This document shows positions 35,163 through 44,451 of a stretch of 64,000 nucleotides of DNA, piece after piece. Position numbers and translations under genes: made by a program. The stretch covers positions 1 through 64,000 of the forward strand of contig NZ_BPEW01000014.1 in NCBI RefSeq assembly GCF_019654975.1. Direction: 5' to 3'. The notes under the pieces were generated by a model that ran no database searches, was not told the DNA's origin, and worked only from the letters and a program-made list of their open reading frames with translations. Origin of the DNA: Shewanella sp. c952 (GTDB taxonomy: Bacteria; Pseudomonadota; Gammaproteobacteria; Enterobacterales; Shewanellaceae). Every line of letters starts with the position of its first letter. The stretch's first letter is position 1.

Positions 35163-35597
35163 ATGTACAAACGGTTTGCACATTTAGCATTACTCATCTC
35201 ACTGGTAGGGCAATTTCTGCTTTCGCCAGCGATGGCGATGCCTAAATTTTTGCATGCTAGCTCTCATGCTCAGCAAGACATTCAGCAACCGTTATCCATG
35301 ACACCAGTTCAGCCAGTACTTTTAAGTTCCGCTCTACAGGCAAATCAAGATTCAACCCATTGCGGTAATAGCAGCCCGAGCATTAATACCAGTATGGTCG
35401 ATTGTGATGCACTGTGTGAAATGTTGGGCGCAGGGGATTGCGTATCACAATGTGTCTCTACAGCCGCCATTATCGAACAAATGCAATTTAGCATTACGTC
35501 CCCAGCCGTTGTACAAAGCTTACAAACGGTATTTTGGTCTCCGCAAACGGCAGATCAATCACTCGTTAATCCCCCACCAATAGCACTCCACGCTTAA
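35163..35597 (+). CDS. Small exported Cys-containing protein in a metal-resistance cassette
   Basis: I start at the ATG at 35163 (MYKRFAHL), which has AGG six bases upstream; a TTG at 35148 is also in frame. The 144-residue protein has a signal peptide (cleavage near PAMA) and a central cluster CDALCEMLGAGDCVSQC that could bind metal or form disulfides. The C-terminus is hydrophobic then Pro-rich (NPPPIALHA). No named family recognised. It has the same layout as the protein at 36210-36626 (signal, Cys cluster, short hydrophobic segment, PPIA-type end), so the two may be distant relatives. Probably periplasmic. Confidence 0.65.
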   Translation: MYKRFAHLALLISLVGQFLLSPAMAMPKFLHASSHAQQDIQQPLSMTPVQPVLLSSALQANQDSTHCGNSSPSINTSMVDCDALCEMLGAGDCVSQCVSTAAIIEQMQFSITSPAVVQSLQTVFWSPQTADQSLVNPPPIALHA

Positions 35598-35683
35598 TCT
35601 CAAATACTCGCGTTTAGCAAAAAATCTATTTTAGTATTTATTCCATAGGTCTCTATGGGTATTGAGTTTGTTTGGAGTTTATT

Positions 35684-36100
35684 ATGAAAAATTTTATCAG
35701 CGTTATTGCACTCTCACTCGCTAGCTTCACCAGCATGGCTGCTTCGGTCTCATTTCCAGAATCGCTTGAAGTCATTGGCGTGAACGGCTTAAATAATGTA
35801 GACAGTCGCTATCTGCAATTAGATAACGGTCAGAACTTAATTGAGCTACAGTATCGAGATCTGTTTGAATCCAACGCAGACGACACTAGTTGGGTGCGTT
35901 CTGAGCCTTTATACCTGTATATAGACTTAGAAACGACGGCGAACTATAAAGCAATCACCCCTAAGATCCTTTCAGAAGAGGATGCTTATGAGTTTATCAA
36001 CTCACCTTTTATCAAACTGACGGATGAAGGCGGCAGCGAAAAACAAGTGGCACTAATGACCCACAGCCAATTGATGACTAAGCTATTACTATCAAAGTAA
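35684..36100 (+). CDS. DUF2057/UPF0319-like exported protein
   Basis: The start is the ATG at 35684, preceded by GGAG. The 138-residue protein has a signal peptide (MKNFISVIALSLASFTSMAA), then a beta-rich domain SVSFPESLEVIGVNG...LQLDNGQNLIELQYRDLFE, which resembles the start of YccT-type DUF2057 proteins, but it is shorter than those (about 220). No Cys. It lies between two Cys-rich genes of the metal cassette, although a metal role is not evident from its sequence. Confidence 0.6.
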   Translation: MKNFISVIALSLASFTSMAASVSFPESLEVIGVNGLNNVDSRYLQLDNGQNLIELQYRDLFESNADDTSWVRSEPLYLYIDLETTANYKAITPKILSEEDAYEFINSPFIKLTDEGGSEKQVALMTHSQLMTKLLLSK

Positions 36101-36121
36101 AAGCTAGTCTGTAGGGTTATC

Positions 36122-36161
36122 ACACATTGATGAAGCCATTTTGTGAACTTTATCAATGTGT
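36122..36161. promoter_or_regulatory. 10-bp inverted repeat upstream of the Cys/Met-rich gene
   Basis: ACACATTGAT (36122-36131) and ATCAATGTGT (36152-36161) are perfect inverted repeats separated by 20 bp. They lie 22 bp after one stop codon and about 50 bp before the next start codon. There is no T run. This could be a weak terminator or an operator for a metal-responsive regulator; the sequence does not decide. Confidence 0.4.
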
Positions 36162-36209
36162 AACTTCAATGCTATGTTAAACTAAAAAAGTTCATCACTT
36201 GGGATTATT

Positions 36210-36626
36210 ATGCTTAGCATACTTCGCCGTCATACATTATTAGCCTTTACGCTGCTCGCATTGTTGAGCCAGCTATTGCTAACTAATGGCTCTTTGATGG
36301 TACCGAATGCAATGGCAGACGAAATGCCAATGATGACCCTGCAAGATGGGGCTGAATGCCACCAAATGCAAATGGATAGCGATACTCATTGCTGTGATTC
36401 TGACGAGACTATGCAAATGCTTCCCGGCAACTCTAAGAATTGCTGCAACGGCAAAGGATCATGCCAGAGCGATTGTAACCACTGCTTGGTTATTTCAGTA
36501 ACAGGTACTCTGTTTAGTGTATTGTCATGGCCTGGCAACAACACCTCCGATATTGCAACGGCCACTCCAATGCCTCATTTCCACTCTATTTCATTGCCAC
36601 AAGATTTAAGACCTCCAATAGCGTAA
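36210..36626 (+). CDS. Exported Cys/Met/His-rich metal-binding protein (CopL-like)
   Basis: A 138-residue protein. Signal peptide (about 1-36), then a stretch with CHQMQMDSDTHCCDSDETMQM, CCNGKGSCQSDCNHC and PMPHFHS: ten Cys and many Met/His within 70 residues. The layout resembles CopL-type leader proteins of copper-resistance operons, which bind copper and help its induction. It is followed by the HMBD protein, CusB-type and CusA-type genes on the same strand, so a periplasmic copper or silver buffer is likely. Family assignment is tentative. Confidence 0.7.
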   Translation: MLSILRRHTLLAFTLLALLSQLLLTNGSLMVPNAMADEMPMMTLQDGAECHQMQMDSDTHCCDSDETMQMLPGNSKNCCNGKGSCQSDCNHCLVISVTGTLFSVLSWPGNNTSDIATATPMPHFHSISLPQDLRPPIA

Positions 36627-36751
36627 CTCGAGACTCGCCGTCTCTAAACCTAACAACGTTATTTATTCTTATTAAGCAATTATTTATGCCGTTAATTGTT
36701 CTGTGCGCTAGCACTAACAGCATTCGGCCATCTCTTTGATGGAGTTGAGTT

Positions 36752-37294
36752 ATGAAAACCTTTATTAGTATGGTATTAACTACCTTTTTATTTTTATCCT
36801 GGGCACCTGCGGTATCGGCTCATGCGCATGAACATGGCGCTGAACAGAGCCAAAGTTACGCTTGCCCAATGCATCCTGAAGTAATGGGTTCCCAAGGCGA
36901 TTCGTGCCCTAAATGTGGTATGGATTTACAAGCGCAGAAAGCTGCTGGACATCAATGTGATTCGTGCCCAAATAAAGGCAAGCAAGCTCATCATAAGATG
37001 ACTGCAGACACTCACGCGTGCCCAATGAACCCAGCCATTACCGGCAAAGCGGGTGATAGCTGCCCAAAATGCGGAATGGAACTGCAAGCGATGGAAACTA
37101 AGGGAAAGAGCTGTGATTCATGCCCCCACAAAGGTAAAAGTGAGCATCATAAGATGAGCGCCGATACTCATGCGTGTCCGATGAATCCAGCGATTACAGG
37201 GAAAGAGGGCGATAGCTGCCCTAAGTGCGGTATGGACTTAATGCCTATTGCTACGAGCGATAAAGCAAATAAAAATAGTCACATGCATCACTAA
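36752..37294 (+). CDS. Periplasmic protein with three heavy-metal-binding (HMBD) modules
   Basis: A 180-residue protein. Signal peptide (cleavage after VSA), His-rich HAHEHG, then three modules of the YACPMHPEV...CPKCGMDL type at about 35-60, 88-113 and 143-168. Between them are two Cys/His linkers, CDSCPNKGKQAHHKM and CDSCPHKGKSEHHKM. Each module (PF19335 type) has CPM[HN]P and CPKCGM, motifs known from CusB-like adaptors and copper ATPases. The standalone triple form is probably a metallochaperone that loads the adjacent efflux pump. 22 bp separate it from that adaptor gene. Confidence 0.82.
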   Translation: MKTFISMVLTTFLFLSWAPAVSAHAHEHGAEQSQSYACPMHPEVMGSQGDSCPKCGMDLQAQKAAGHQCDSCPNKGKQAHHKMTADTHACPMNPAITGKAGDSCPKCGMELQAMETKGKSCDSCPHKGKSEHHKMSADTHACPMNPAITGKEGDSCPKCGMDLMPIATSDKANKNSHMHH

Positions 37295-37316
37295 ATAAGG
37301 GTGGAGATAAGGCATT

Positions 37317-38972
37317 ATGAGTTTATTCAACGTAACAAAGTTTCGCAGCAATGCAGTCTGCGCCCTGAGCCTATTGCTTGTTACTGTGCCTATTGCAGGC
37401 TACAGCCAAGAGCATAAACAGCATCAATCAGCAGCAACCACTAACAATCAGCAACAGGATGCGCACTACTCTTGTCCCATGCATCCTGAAGAAACCAGTC
37501 ACGAACCAGGTCGTTGCTCTATTTGTAAGATGTTTCTAGTCAAAGATGAACAATCAGACACTCCTTCATCAGAGAATGAGGCAAAACTAGTCGCAAATAA
37601 AGACTACTACTGTCCGATGCACCCTGAAGTGACCAGTCACGAACCGGGTCGTTGCCCTAAATGCAATATGTTCCTCGTCAAAGAAGAGGAGGAAGGAAAT
37701 CAGATAGATGAGCATGCCGGTCACAACCATTCATCGGCTGAGCAAGCAGAGCCACAAAGTAAAGCTGACAAATTGTTGAGTCAGCCAAAACCAACATTAA
37801 TACCAGCAGCTCAAAGCAATGGCGACGGCAATGTAAAATATGTCTGCCCAATGCATCCACATGTGGTTTCTGACGTGCCAGGCACTTGTCCTATTTGTGG
37901 TATGAACTTAGAAAAAGTGAGCATTGGTGGTGTCGGTGAAGAGGTGGTCGTTGGTGTATCCGGTGGTATGCAACAAGCCCTAGGTATGCGCAGTGAACAA
38001 GTCACCAAAGGAACCCTGTGGAAGCTAGTTAAGACCATAGGCACAGTTGAATATAATGAAAATGCCATCGGACATGCCCACACCCGTGTTAATGGTTGGC
38101 TTGAAACCTTAATGGTGCATACCGTTGGCCAGCGAGTCAAAAAAGGACAACTACTCTATGAGCTGTATTCGCCTGAGCTAGTAAACGCTCAAGATGATTA
38201 CATGCAGGCTATAGATTATCTCAAGCAGGATAAAAATCGTGGCGCAGGTTTACTGCGTAAGGCCCGTTTACGTCTTGAACTTCTGGGCGTTAGCGCCAGT
38301 ACCATCAACCAGTTAGAACGTACCGGTGAAACCATCTACCGCGTGCCCTATTATGCTGACCAAGATGGTTTTGTCAGCCAATTATCCGTTCGTCACGGCA
38401 TGTATGTCCAGCCTGGAGACACTCTATTCGAGATAGTCGATTTGAGCAGCGTATGGGTGATTGCAGATGTATTTGAAAACGAACAAAGCTGGCTTGAACA
38501 AGGTCGTCCAGTAGAGATCACCTCCGCCGCTCAGGGTCTGTTCGATTTAGAGTCGACAATTGATTATATCTACCCAGAACTCGACCCCGTCTCACGTGCC
38601 ATGCGAGTGAGAGTAAAGTTAGATAATCCTGGGAAACTACTCAAACCCGGTACCTTAGTGGATGTGAAGCTGTTTGGCGGCCCCCAACGAGAAGTACTGT
38701 CGATCCCAACCGAGGCGCTGATTCTTACTGGTAGAGAAAACAGAGTCGTCGTGCAGCGTGCAGATAACAAGTTTGCCTCAGTTGCAGTCAAGGTGGGCAT
38801 GATAGCTCAAGGAAAAGCAGAAATAACCGAAGGTCTGAAAGCCGGTGATAAGGTTATTGTATCGGGTCAATTTTTACTGGATTCAGAAGCCAGTATCCAA
38901 GGTAGTTTACAACGCTTAAGTGGTAGCAATAGCAGCGAAGATGCCGCTAGCGATCCACACGCAAACCACTAA
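37317..38972 (+). CDS. cusB: CusB-type RND efflux periplasmic adaptor with three HMBD modules
   Basis: A 551-residue adaptor. After a signal peptide it has three HMBD modules: YSCPMHPEETSHEPGRCSICKMFL (about 49-71), YYCPMHPEV...CPKCNMFL (about 97-120) and YVCPMHPHVVSDVPGTCPICGMNL (about 175-198). The membrane-fusion core then follows (barrel-sandwich, helical hairpin and beta domains, about 215-530), ending with a HANH tail. It bridges the CusA-type pump to an outer-membrane channel and passes Cu(I)/Ag(I). Most relatives carry one HMBD; three is more than usual. It is 12 bp upstream of the pump gene. Confidence 0.9.
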   Translation: MSLFNVTKFRSNAVCALSLLLVTVPIAGYSQEHKQHQSAATTNNQQQDAHYSCPMHPEETSHEPGRCSICKMFLVKDEQSDTPSSENEAKLVANKDYYCPMHPEVTSHEPGRCPKCNMFLVKEEEEGNQIDEHAGHNHSSAEQAEPQSKADKLLSQPKPTLIPAAQSNGDGNVKYVCPMHPHVVSDVPGTCPICGMNLEKVSIGGVGEEVVVGVSGGMQQALGMRSEQVTKGTLWKLVKTIGTVEYNENAIGHAHTRVNGWLETLMVHTVGQRVKKGQLLYELYSPELVNAQDDYMQAIDYLKQDKNRGAGLLRKARLRLELLGVSASTINQLERTGETIYRVPYYADQDGFVSQLSVRHGMYVQPGDTLFEIVDLSSVWVIADVFENEQSWLEQGRPVEITSAAQGLFDLESTIDYIYPELDPVSRAMRVRVKLDNPGKLLKPGTLVDVKLFGGPQREVLSIPTEALILTGRENRVVVQRADNKFASVAVKVGMIAQGKAEITEGLKAGDKVIVSGQFLLDSEASIQGSLQRLSGSNSSEDAASDPHANH

Positions 38973-38984
38973 CCGGAGGCGATA

Positions 38985-41900
38985 ATGTTAGAAAAAATTA
39001 TTAGCGCTTCGATTAGACAGCGCGTAATGGTGTTAGTACTCACTGCGATTATCGCGCTAATTGGCTATCAAGCCATGCGCATGACACCACTAGATGCATT
39101 GCCAGACTTGTCTGACGTGCAGGTGATTGTAAAAACCTCTTACCCAGGACAAGCACCACAACTGGTAGAGGATCAGATCACCTACCCATTATCGACCGCA
39201 ATGCTCGCGGTACCCGGCGCAAAAACGGTACGTGGTTTCTCGATGTTTGGAGACTCTTATGTGTACATCATTTTTGAAGATGGTACCGATATCTATTGGG
39301 CACGTTCTAGAGTCTTAGAGTACCTATCGCAAACTCAAGGGCAACTGCCTGCCAGCGTCACCCCGACACTTGGGCCTGATGCTTCCGGTGTTGGTTGGGT
39401 ATTTCAGTACGCGTTAGTTGACCGTAAGGGTCAGCATGATCTAGCACAACTGCGATCACTGCAAGATTGGTTCTTAAAACTTGAGCTACAAAGTGTCGAG
39501 GGCGTATCTGAAATTGCCACTATTGGCGGCATGGAACAGTCTTATCAAATCATTGTCGATCCGCATAAATTAGCCCTCTATCAAATCGATTTGATGACGG
39601 TTAAAAATGCCTTAGATAACTCCAATAGTTCCACTGGCGGCTCTGTTATTGAGATGGCAGAAGCTGAGTATATGATCACTTCTGCCGGTTATCGTCAAAC
39701 CTTGGCAGATTTTGAAGAGATCCCTCTCGGCATAGTGTCTGAATCAGGGATCTCGGTGCTAATGAAAGACGTGGCGCAACTGCGAACGGGCCCAGCGGCA
39801 CGCCGCGGTATCGCCGAACTAGACGGTGAAGGTGAAGTTGTCGGCGGTATTGTGGTTATGCGCTACGGTGAAAATGCACTTGCCACCATCAATAACGTTA
39901 AAGATAAGCTGAAAGAGATTGAAAACGGTCTGCCTGATGGGGTGGAGTTAGTCATCACTTACGATCGCTCAGAGCTTATCCTTAACTCAGTCGATAATCT
40001 CAAACATAAAGTACTGGAAGAGATGCTGGTCGTTGGCATTATCTGCTTAATCTTTTTGCTGCATGCACGATCAACGTTGGTGGCTATTATCTCACTGCCA
40101 ATCTCTATCTTAATCAGCTTTATCGTTATGAACATTATTGGTGTTAACGCCAATATTATGAGCTTAGGAGGGATAGCGATTGCGATTGGCGCTGTGGTTG
40201 ATGCCGCCATTGTAATGGTAGAAAACACCCACAAACACTTAGAGCATTATCGCGAAAAACATAACGGTGCAGCCCCTACAGGCGACGCCCATTGGGAGTT
40301 GGTGCGGAAAGCATCCGTCGAAGTAGGCCCTGCACTGTTTTTCAGTCTGTTAATCATCACACTCAGCTTTGTGCCCGTGTTTGCCTTGGAAGCGCAAGAG
40401 GGACGTTTATTCCACCCTCTGGCATTTACCAAAACTTTCGCCATGGCCGCCAGCGCGATATTAGCGATCACATTGATCCCAGTCTTAATGGGTTACTTTG
40501 TGCGTGGCAAGATCCCCGATGAGAGAAAAAACCCGATCAGTCGGGTGTTAATCGCCATCTACGAGCCACTGCTACGCTTGGTGCTGCGCTTTCCTAAAGT
40601 CACTATACTACTGGCACTAATCACCCTTGGCAGTGCCGTTTACCCAATGACAAAAATGGGTAGCGAATTTATGCCAGAGCTTGAAGAGGGCGACCTGCTG
40701 TATATGCCGACGACTTTACCCAGTGTGAGTGCTGGAAAGGCTGCGGAGATCTTACAGCAAACTGACCGACTCATTAAAACGGTACCAGAAGTTAAGCGGG
40801 TATTTGGTAAGGTCGGCCGCGCGATGACAGCAACCGATCCCGCACCACTGACGATGCTTGAAACCACTATCATGCTTAACCCACGCGATACTTGGCGTGA
40901 AGGCATGACCCTTGAAGGTATTATTGGCGAACTGCAAAAAACGGTTAAAGTCCCCGGTATGACTAATGCGTGGGTGCAACCGATCAAAACCCGTATCGAT
41001 ATGCTCTCAACAGGAGTAAGAACACCAGTTGGTATCAAGATATCTGGCGCGGATATTGATGAACTACAACGGATTGGCACCGAGATTGAAGCAGTTGTCA
41101 GCAAACTTCCAGGAACAGCCTCGGCATTTGCCCAACGTACCAGTGGCGGGCGTTACATTGATATTGAGCCAAATCTAAAGAATGCGGCTCGTTACGGCAT
41201 GACACTTAAAGATATCCAAGACGTGGTGCAAATGGCGATTGGGGGGATGCAGGTTGGCCAGTCTATTCAAGGACAAGAGCGCTACCCTATAAACATCCGC
41301 TACCCACGTGAGTTACGCGATAGTCTAGAAAAACTAAAAGAGTTGCCAGTACTGACAAAAACGGGCAAGTACTTACCCTTAGGCAATCTAGCCAGCATTA
41401 GCGTGAGTGACGGTGCACCTATGCTAGCCAGCGAGAATGGCCGCTTGATCAGTTGGGTGTTTGTAGACTTAGAAAATACTTCTATTGGTGAGTACATCGC
41501 CACGGCAAGGGCTGCGCTAGACAAAGAGATCCAGTTGCCAGCTCGCTATAGCTACAGCTTTGCTGGTCAATATGAGTATATGCAACGAGTCGAAGCTAAA
41601 ATGCAGCTAGTGGTTCCGCTGATGCTAGCAGTTATTTTCATGCTGTTGATGATGACCTTTAGCTCATTTATTCAAGCATCTGTCATCATGCTTAGCTTGC
41701 CCTTTTCCCTTGTGGGTAGCGCCTGGTTACTATACTTCTTAGACTTTAACTTTTCGGTGGCTGTATCTGTCGGTATGATCGCTCTCGCGGGTGTGGCAGC
41801 AGAGTTTGGCGTGGTGATGCAGGTTTACCTGAACAACAGCATCAAAGATCGTAAACAAGCTGGTAATTACAATAATCGTAACGACTTAAGCGAAGCATTG

Positions 41901-42134
41901 ATCCATGGCGCCGTGATGCGTATTCGCCCCAAAGCGATGACCGTTGCTACGATTTTCTTTGGCCTGTTACCGATAATGTGGGGCAGCGGCACTGGTAATG
42001 AAGTGATGCAGAAAATTGCCGCTCCGATGGTCGGCGGTATGGTCACAGCACCAATATTGTCGTTGTTTGTGATCCCCGCAATCTACTTGCTGATCTATGG
42101 TAGGAAACTAGACAAAGGAAATATCGAAAAATAG
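38985..42134 (+). CDS. cusA: CusA-type heavy-metal efflux RND pump
   Basis: A 1049-residue, 12-segment RND protein, the usual CusA/CzcA length. The TM4 motif GGIAIAIGAVVDAAIVMVEN is the signature of the heavy-metal (HME) branch. The periplasmic cleft region around GRAMTATDPAPLTMLETTIML carries Met residues like those that relay Cu(I)/Ag(I) in CusA, favouring monovalent metals. It works with the adaptor 12 bp upstream. No outer-membrane factor gene (CusC) is found in the window, so TolC or a distant gene must serve. A terminator follows. Confidence 0.93.
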   Translation: MLEKIISASIRQRVMVLVLTAIIALIGYQAMRMTPLDALPDLSDVQVIVKTSYPGQAPQLVEDQITYPLSTAMLAVPGAKTVRGFSMFGDSYVYIIFEDGTDIYWARSRVLEYLSQTQGQLPASVTPTLGPDASGVGWVFQYALVDRKGQHDLAQLRSLQDWFLKLELQSVEGVSEIATIGGMEQSYQIIVDPHKLALYQIDLMTVKNALDNSNSSTGGSVIEMAEAEYMITSAGYRQTLADFEEIPLGIVSESGISVLMKDVAQLRTGPAARRGIAELDGEGEVVGGIVVMRYGENALATINNVKDKLKEIENGLPDGVELVITYDRSELILNSVDNLKHKVLEEMLVVGIICLIFLLHARSTLVAIISLPISILISFIVMNIIGVNANIMSLGGIAIAIGAVVDAAIVMVENTHKHLEHYREKHNGAAPTGDAHWELVRKASVEVGPALFFSLLIITLSFVPVFALEAQEGRLFHPLAFTKTFAMAASAILAITLIPVLMGYFVRGKIPDERKNPISRVLIAIYEPLLRLVLRFPKVTILLALITLGSAVYPMTKMGSEFMPELEEGDLLYMPTTLPSVSAGKAAEILQQTDRLIKTVPEVKRVFGKVGRAMTATDPAPLTMLETTIMLNPRDTWREGMTLEGIIGELQKTVKVPGMTNAWVQPIKTRIDMLSTGVRTPVGIKISGADIDELQRIGTEIEAVVSKLPGTASAFAQRTSGGRYIDIEPNLKNAARYGMTLKDIQDVVQMAIGGMQVGQSIQGQERYPINIRYPRELRDSLEKLKELPVLTKTGKYLPLGNLASISVSDGAPMLASENGRLISWVFVDLENTSIGEYIATARAALDKEIQLPARYSYSFAGQYEYMQRVEAKMQLVVPLMLAVIFMLLMMTFSSFIQASVIMLSLPFSLVGSAWLLYFLDFNFSVAVSVGMIALAGVAAEFGVVMQVYLNNSIKDRKQAGNYNNRNDLSEALIHGAVMRIRPKAMTVATIFFGLLPIMWGSGTGNEVMQKIAAPMVGGMVTAPILSLFVIPAIYLLIYGRKLDKGNIEK

Positions 42135-42154
42135 CTTTCTGGGTATAGCTATAG

Positions 42155-42183
42155 AAGCACAGCTAATCGCTGTGCTTTTTTTT
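42155..42183 (+). terminator. Rho-independent terminator of the metal efflux operon
   Basis: Stem AAGCACAGC (42155-42163) pairs with GCTGTGCTT (42169-42177) around a 5-nt loop, followed by a run of eight T. It begins 21 bp after the cusA-type stop codon and is 16 bp from the converging gene. Confidence 0.92.
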
Positions 42184-42198
42184 AAATAGAATAAATGC

Positions 42199-42981
42199 CT
42201 AGCCATTCATTGTTAGTTCTATAATTGAAAAAACGGCACCCGCTGGATCATTCACAACAGCAAAGCGACCTACATTGGCGATATCTGTTGGCGGCACGCA
42301 CACTGAGCCACCAAGCTCTGTCACTTTTGCCGCTGTAGCATCGCAATCATCAACAGTAAAATAACTCATCCAGTGAGCCGGTATGTCCCCCCACTCTGCA
42401 GTCATTTTCATCATGCCACCAATGTCTTGAGTACCGACCTGCCATTCTGTGTACTCAATATTGTCCATGTCAGCTTTACGACAGCCCCAACCCAATATAT
42501 GACTGTAAAAAGGCTTAGCCTCCTCTGTTTTTCTGCAAGCAAGTTCAACCCAGCATAAAGTCCCTGCCTCAGCAGCTCGCCTTGCTCCAATGTGGTTTTT
42601 AGCCTGCCACAACGCAAACTTGGCTCCCTCTAGATCTTTAATGACTGCCATTCTGCCGGCCTCACCAACATCGTGTGGGCCAAGTACAATTGTGCCGCCA
42701 GCCCCTGTGACATCAACTAAACTGTTTTCTAGGTTTTCTACGGCAAAGTAGATGAGCCAATGACTTTTATCACCTGCAGTCATCATCTCGTTAGGCAACT
42801 GGTACATCGCACCTAAATCATCACCTTCCAGGTTAAACATACTGTATGTGCCTTGCGGGATCGGCATATCTACAATATCCCAACTAAACAAAGCATGATA
42901 AAAATGCTTACTGACAGCAACATCTACAGACGCTAATTCCACCCAGCAGGGCTGCCCTTGGAAATATTGATCGATTTTCAT
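42199..42981 (-). CDS. Two-domain VOC (glyoxalase/dioxygenase-fold) protein
   Basis: The start at the ATG 42981 is chosen, with AGGG six bases upstream; a TTG two codons earlier is in frame. The 260-residue protein has two tandem vicinal-oxygen-chelate domains: PCWVELASVDVAVSKHFYHALFSW (about 15-120) and TLCWVELACRKTEEAKPFYSHILGW (about 142-258). Both end with PEGA/PAGA-type strands (DLEGAKFALWQ, DPAGAVFSIIE). Substrate unknown. It is isolated between the efflux operon and a GGDEF gene. Confidence 0.85.
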   Translation of the reverse strand: MKIDQYFQGQPCWVELASVDVAVSKHFYHALFSWDIVDMPIPQGTYSMFNLEGDDLGAMYQLPNEMMTAGDKSHWLIYFAVENLENSLVDVTGAGGTIVLGPHDVGEAGRMAVIKDLEGAKFALWQAKNHIGARRAAEAGTLCWVELACRKTEEAKPFYSHILGWGCRKADMDNIEYTEWQVGTQDIGGMMKMTAEWGDIPAHWMSYFTVDDCDATAAKVTELGGSVCVPPTDIANVGRFAVVNDPAGAVFSIIELTMNG

Positions 42982-43112
42982 AGCCAACCCTAATCCCCGA
43001 CTGCGGGGTAATTAACGAATGAACTGAGTTAAGACCTTAATTCAATCCCTGTCCAACCTTTCTCTTATAAAATACCGCTTTAATAGTAAAGCTTGCCCTT
43101 CCAACGCATCAA

Positions 43113-44402
43113 TTGACACACTTGCAAATCGAAAATACTGAAACTACAACTTATGTAGTACCAGCCACTATCGACTATAATATTGTTCATCTATCATCAG
43201 GGAAGAGATCAGTGTCAGCATTAACACGCAGTTTTCGCTATATTTTTGTTCCTGTAATGATGACCTTTATCTGTATTGCAGCAGCTCAACACTTTAAGGA
43301 TGTGTGGCAAGTTTGGCTGCCCAACATTATTGAACTGCCCTACTACCTCTTGCCGGTAGCAGCTATTCTTGCACTGCAATTTAATTTTACTAGACTCAGT
43401 CTCTTAGCCATATTACTGCTTGCTTATTACGGCTATGAGCAAGGCGTATTCATTGATTACTTGGCAGATAATATTCGTAACCAGATTTTTCTATCGGGTT
43501 CACTAATTATCGGATTTTTCTCCATCAGTAGAGATAGAGCGCTGTTTTCGTTCCACACGGTTAAAACTGTTGCAGGGATTGGCTTGTGTTTTGCCATCGG
43601 CTCTACATGGCAAATATTCACGTTGAAAATCGGCTCACCGACAGTTTTAGATATCCCCCCTGCCATCAATTTACTTACACCTTTGTATATCCCCGTCGGG
43701 ATATCTAGCATTATTGTCTGTATATATGCAGTCTGGAGGGCAAGCCTTATCGATTCAGTGCTGGTAGTGACTCTGTTTAGTTGGCTGTTTCTTTACTATG
43801 TACCTAATGGACTACCTCTGCCATTACTACTCTCTCTAGTCGCTACTGCTTATATCTGCGTGGTGATAGCTGAGTCTTACCATTTAGCCTATCGTGATGA
43901 CTTAACCGGACTATCTTCTCGACGAGCACTTAATACCATGTCTCTTTCACTCAATAGCCATTACAGTGTGGCGATGGTGGACATTGATCATTTCAAGAAT
44001 TTTAACGATACCTATGGTCACGATGTTGGCGATCAAGTGTTGCAACTAATCGCCAGTAAACTGACTAAAGTAAAAGGAAGTGGCAAAGTATATCGCTACG
44101 GAGGAGAGGAATTTACCATTGTATTTCCGAATAAAGATGTCGAAATCATCCTGCCCCACCTCGATGAGCTCAGGTGCAAAATTCGAGATTACGACATTGT
44201 ACTCAGAAATGAACTTCGTAAAAGCAGTAATAAATCTGATCGAAAAGCCAAAGAAGAAAACCACAGTACAACGGTTAATGTCACCATCTCTATCGGCGTT
44301 GCTGAACACCATGGACAACTAACATTTGCTCAAACGCTGAAGTTAGCGGATAAAGCGTTATATATAGCTAAGAAGAACGGCCGAAACCGTGTTTTCGCTT
44401 GA
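43113..44402 (+). CDS. Membrane diguanylate cyclase (GGDEF domain)
   Basis: A 429-residue protein. About six or seven membrane segments (about 42-260) precede a GGDEF domain whose active site is RYGGEEF, an active-type variant, with YRDDLTGLSSRRAL as the usual entry and IDHFKNFNDTYGHDVGDQ for metal/GTP binding. The extent given starts at a TTG with no ATG in frame. A GTG at 43212, with AGGGAAGAG just upstream, is a better start by ribosome binding site and removes 33 polar residues. It probably makes c-di-GMP in response to a membrane signal. A hairpin follows the stop codon. Confidence 0.87.
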   Translation: MTHLQIENTETTTYVVPATIDYNIVHLSSGKRSVSALTRSFRYIFVPVMMTFICIAAAQHFKDVWQVWLPNIIELPYYLLPVAAILALQFNFTRLSLLAILLLAYYGYEQGVFIDYLADNIRNQIFLSGSLIIGFFSISRDRALFSFHTVKTVAGIGLCFAIGSTWQIFTLKIGSPTVLDIPPAINLLTPLYIPVGISSIIVCIYAVWRASLIDSVLVVTLFSWLFLYYVPNGLPLPLLLSLVATAYICVVIAESYHLAYRDDLTGLSSRRALNTMSLSLNSHYSVAMVDIDHFKNFNDTYGHDVGDQVLQLIASKLTKVKGSGKVYRYGGEEFTIVFPNKDVEIILPHLDELRCKIRDYDIVLRNELRKSSNKSDRKAKEENHSTTVNVTISIGVAEHHGQLTFAQTLKLADKALYIAKKNGRNRVFA

Positions 44403-44414
44403 TCTGTTTAATGC

Positions 44415-44442
44415 CCAGCTAGCAGCAGAAGCGGCTAGCTGG
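44415..44442. terminator. Hairpin between converging genes
   Basis: CCAGCTAGC (44415-44423) pairs with GCTAGCTGG (44434-44442) around a 10-nt loop, 13 bp after the cyclase stop codon and 9 bp before the end of the converging HlyD-family gene. There is no T run on either side, so it is a weak or Rho-assisted terminator candidate. Confidence 0.5.
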
Positions 44443-44451
44443 CGGGGTAAA

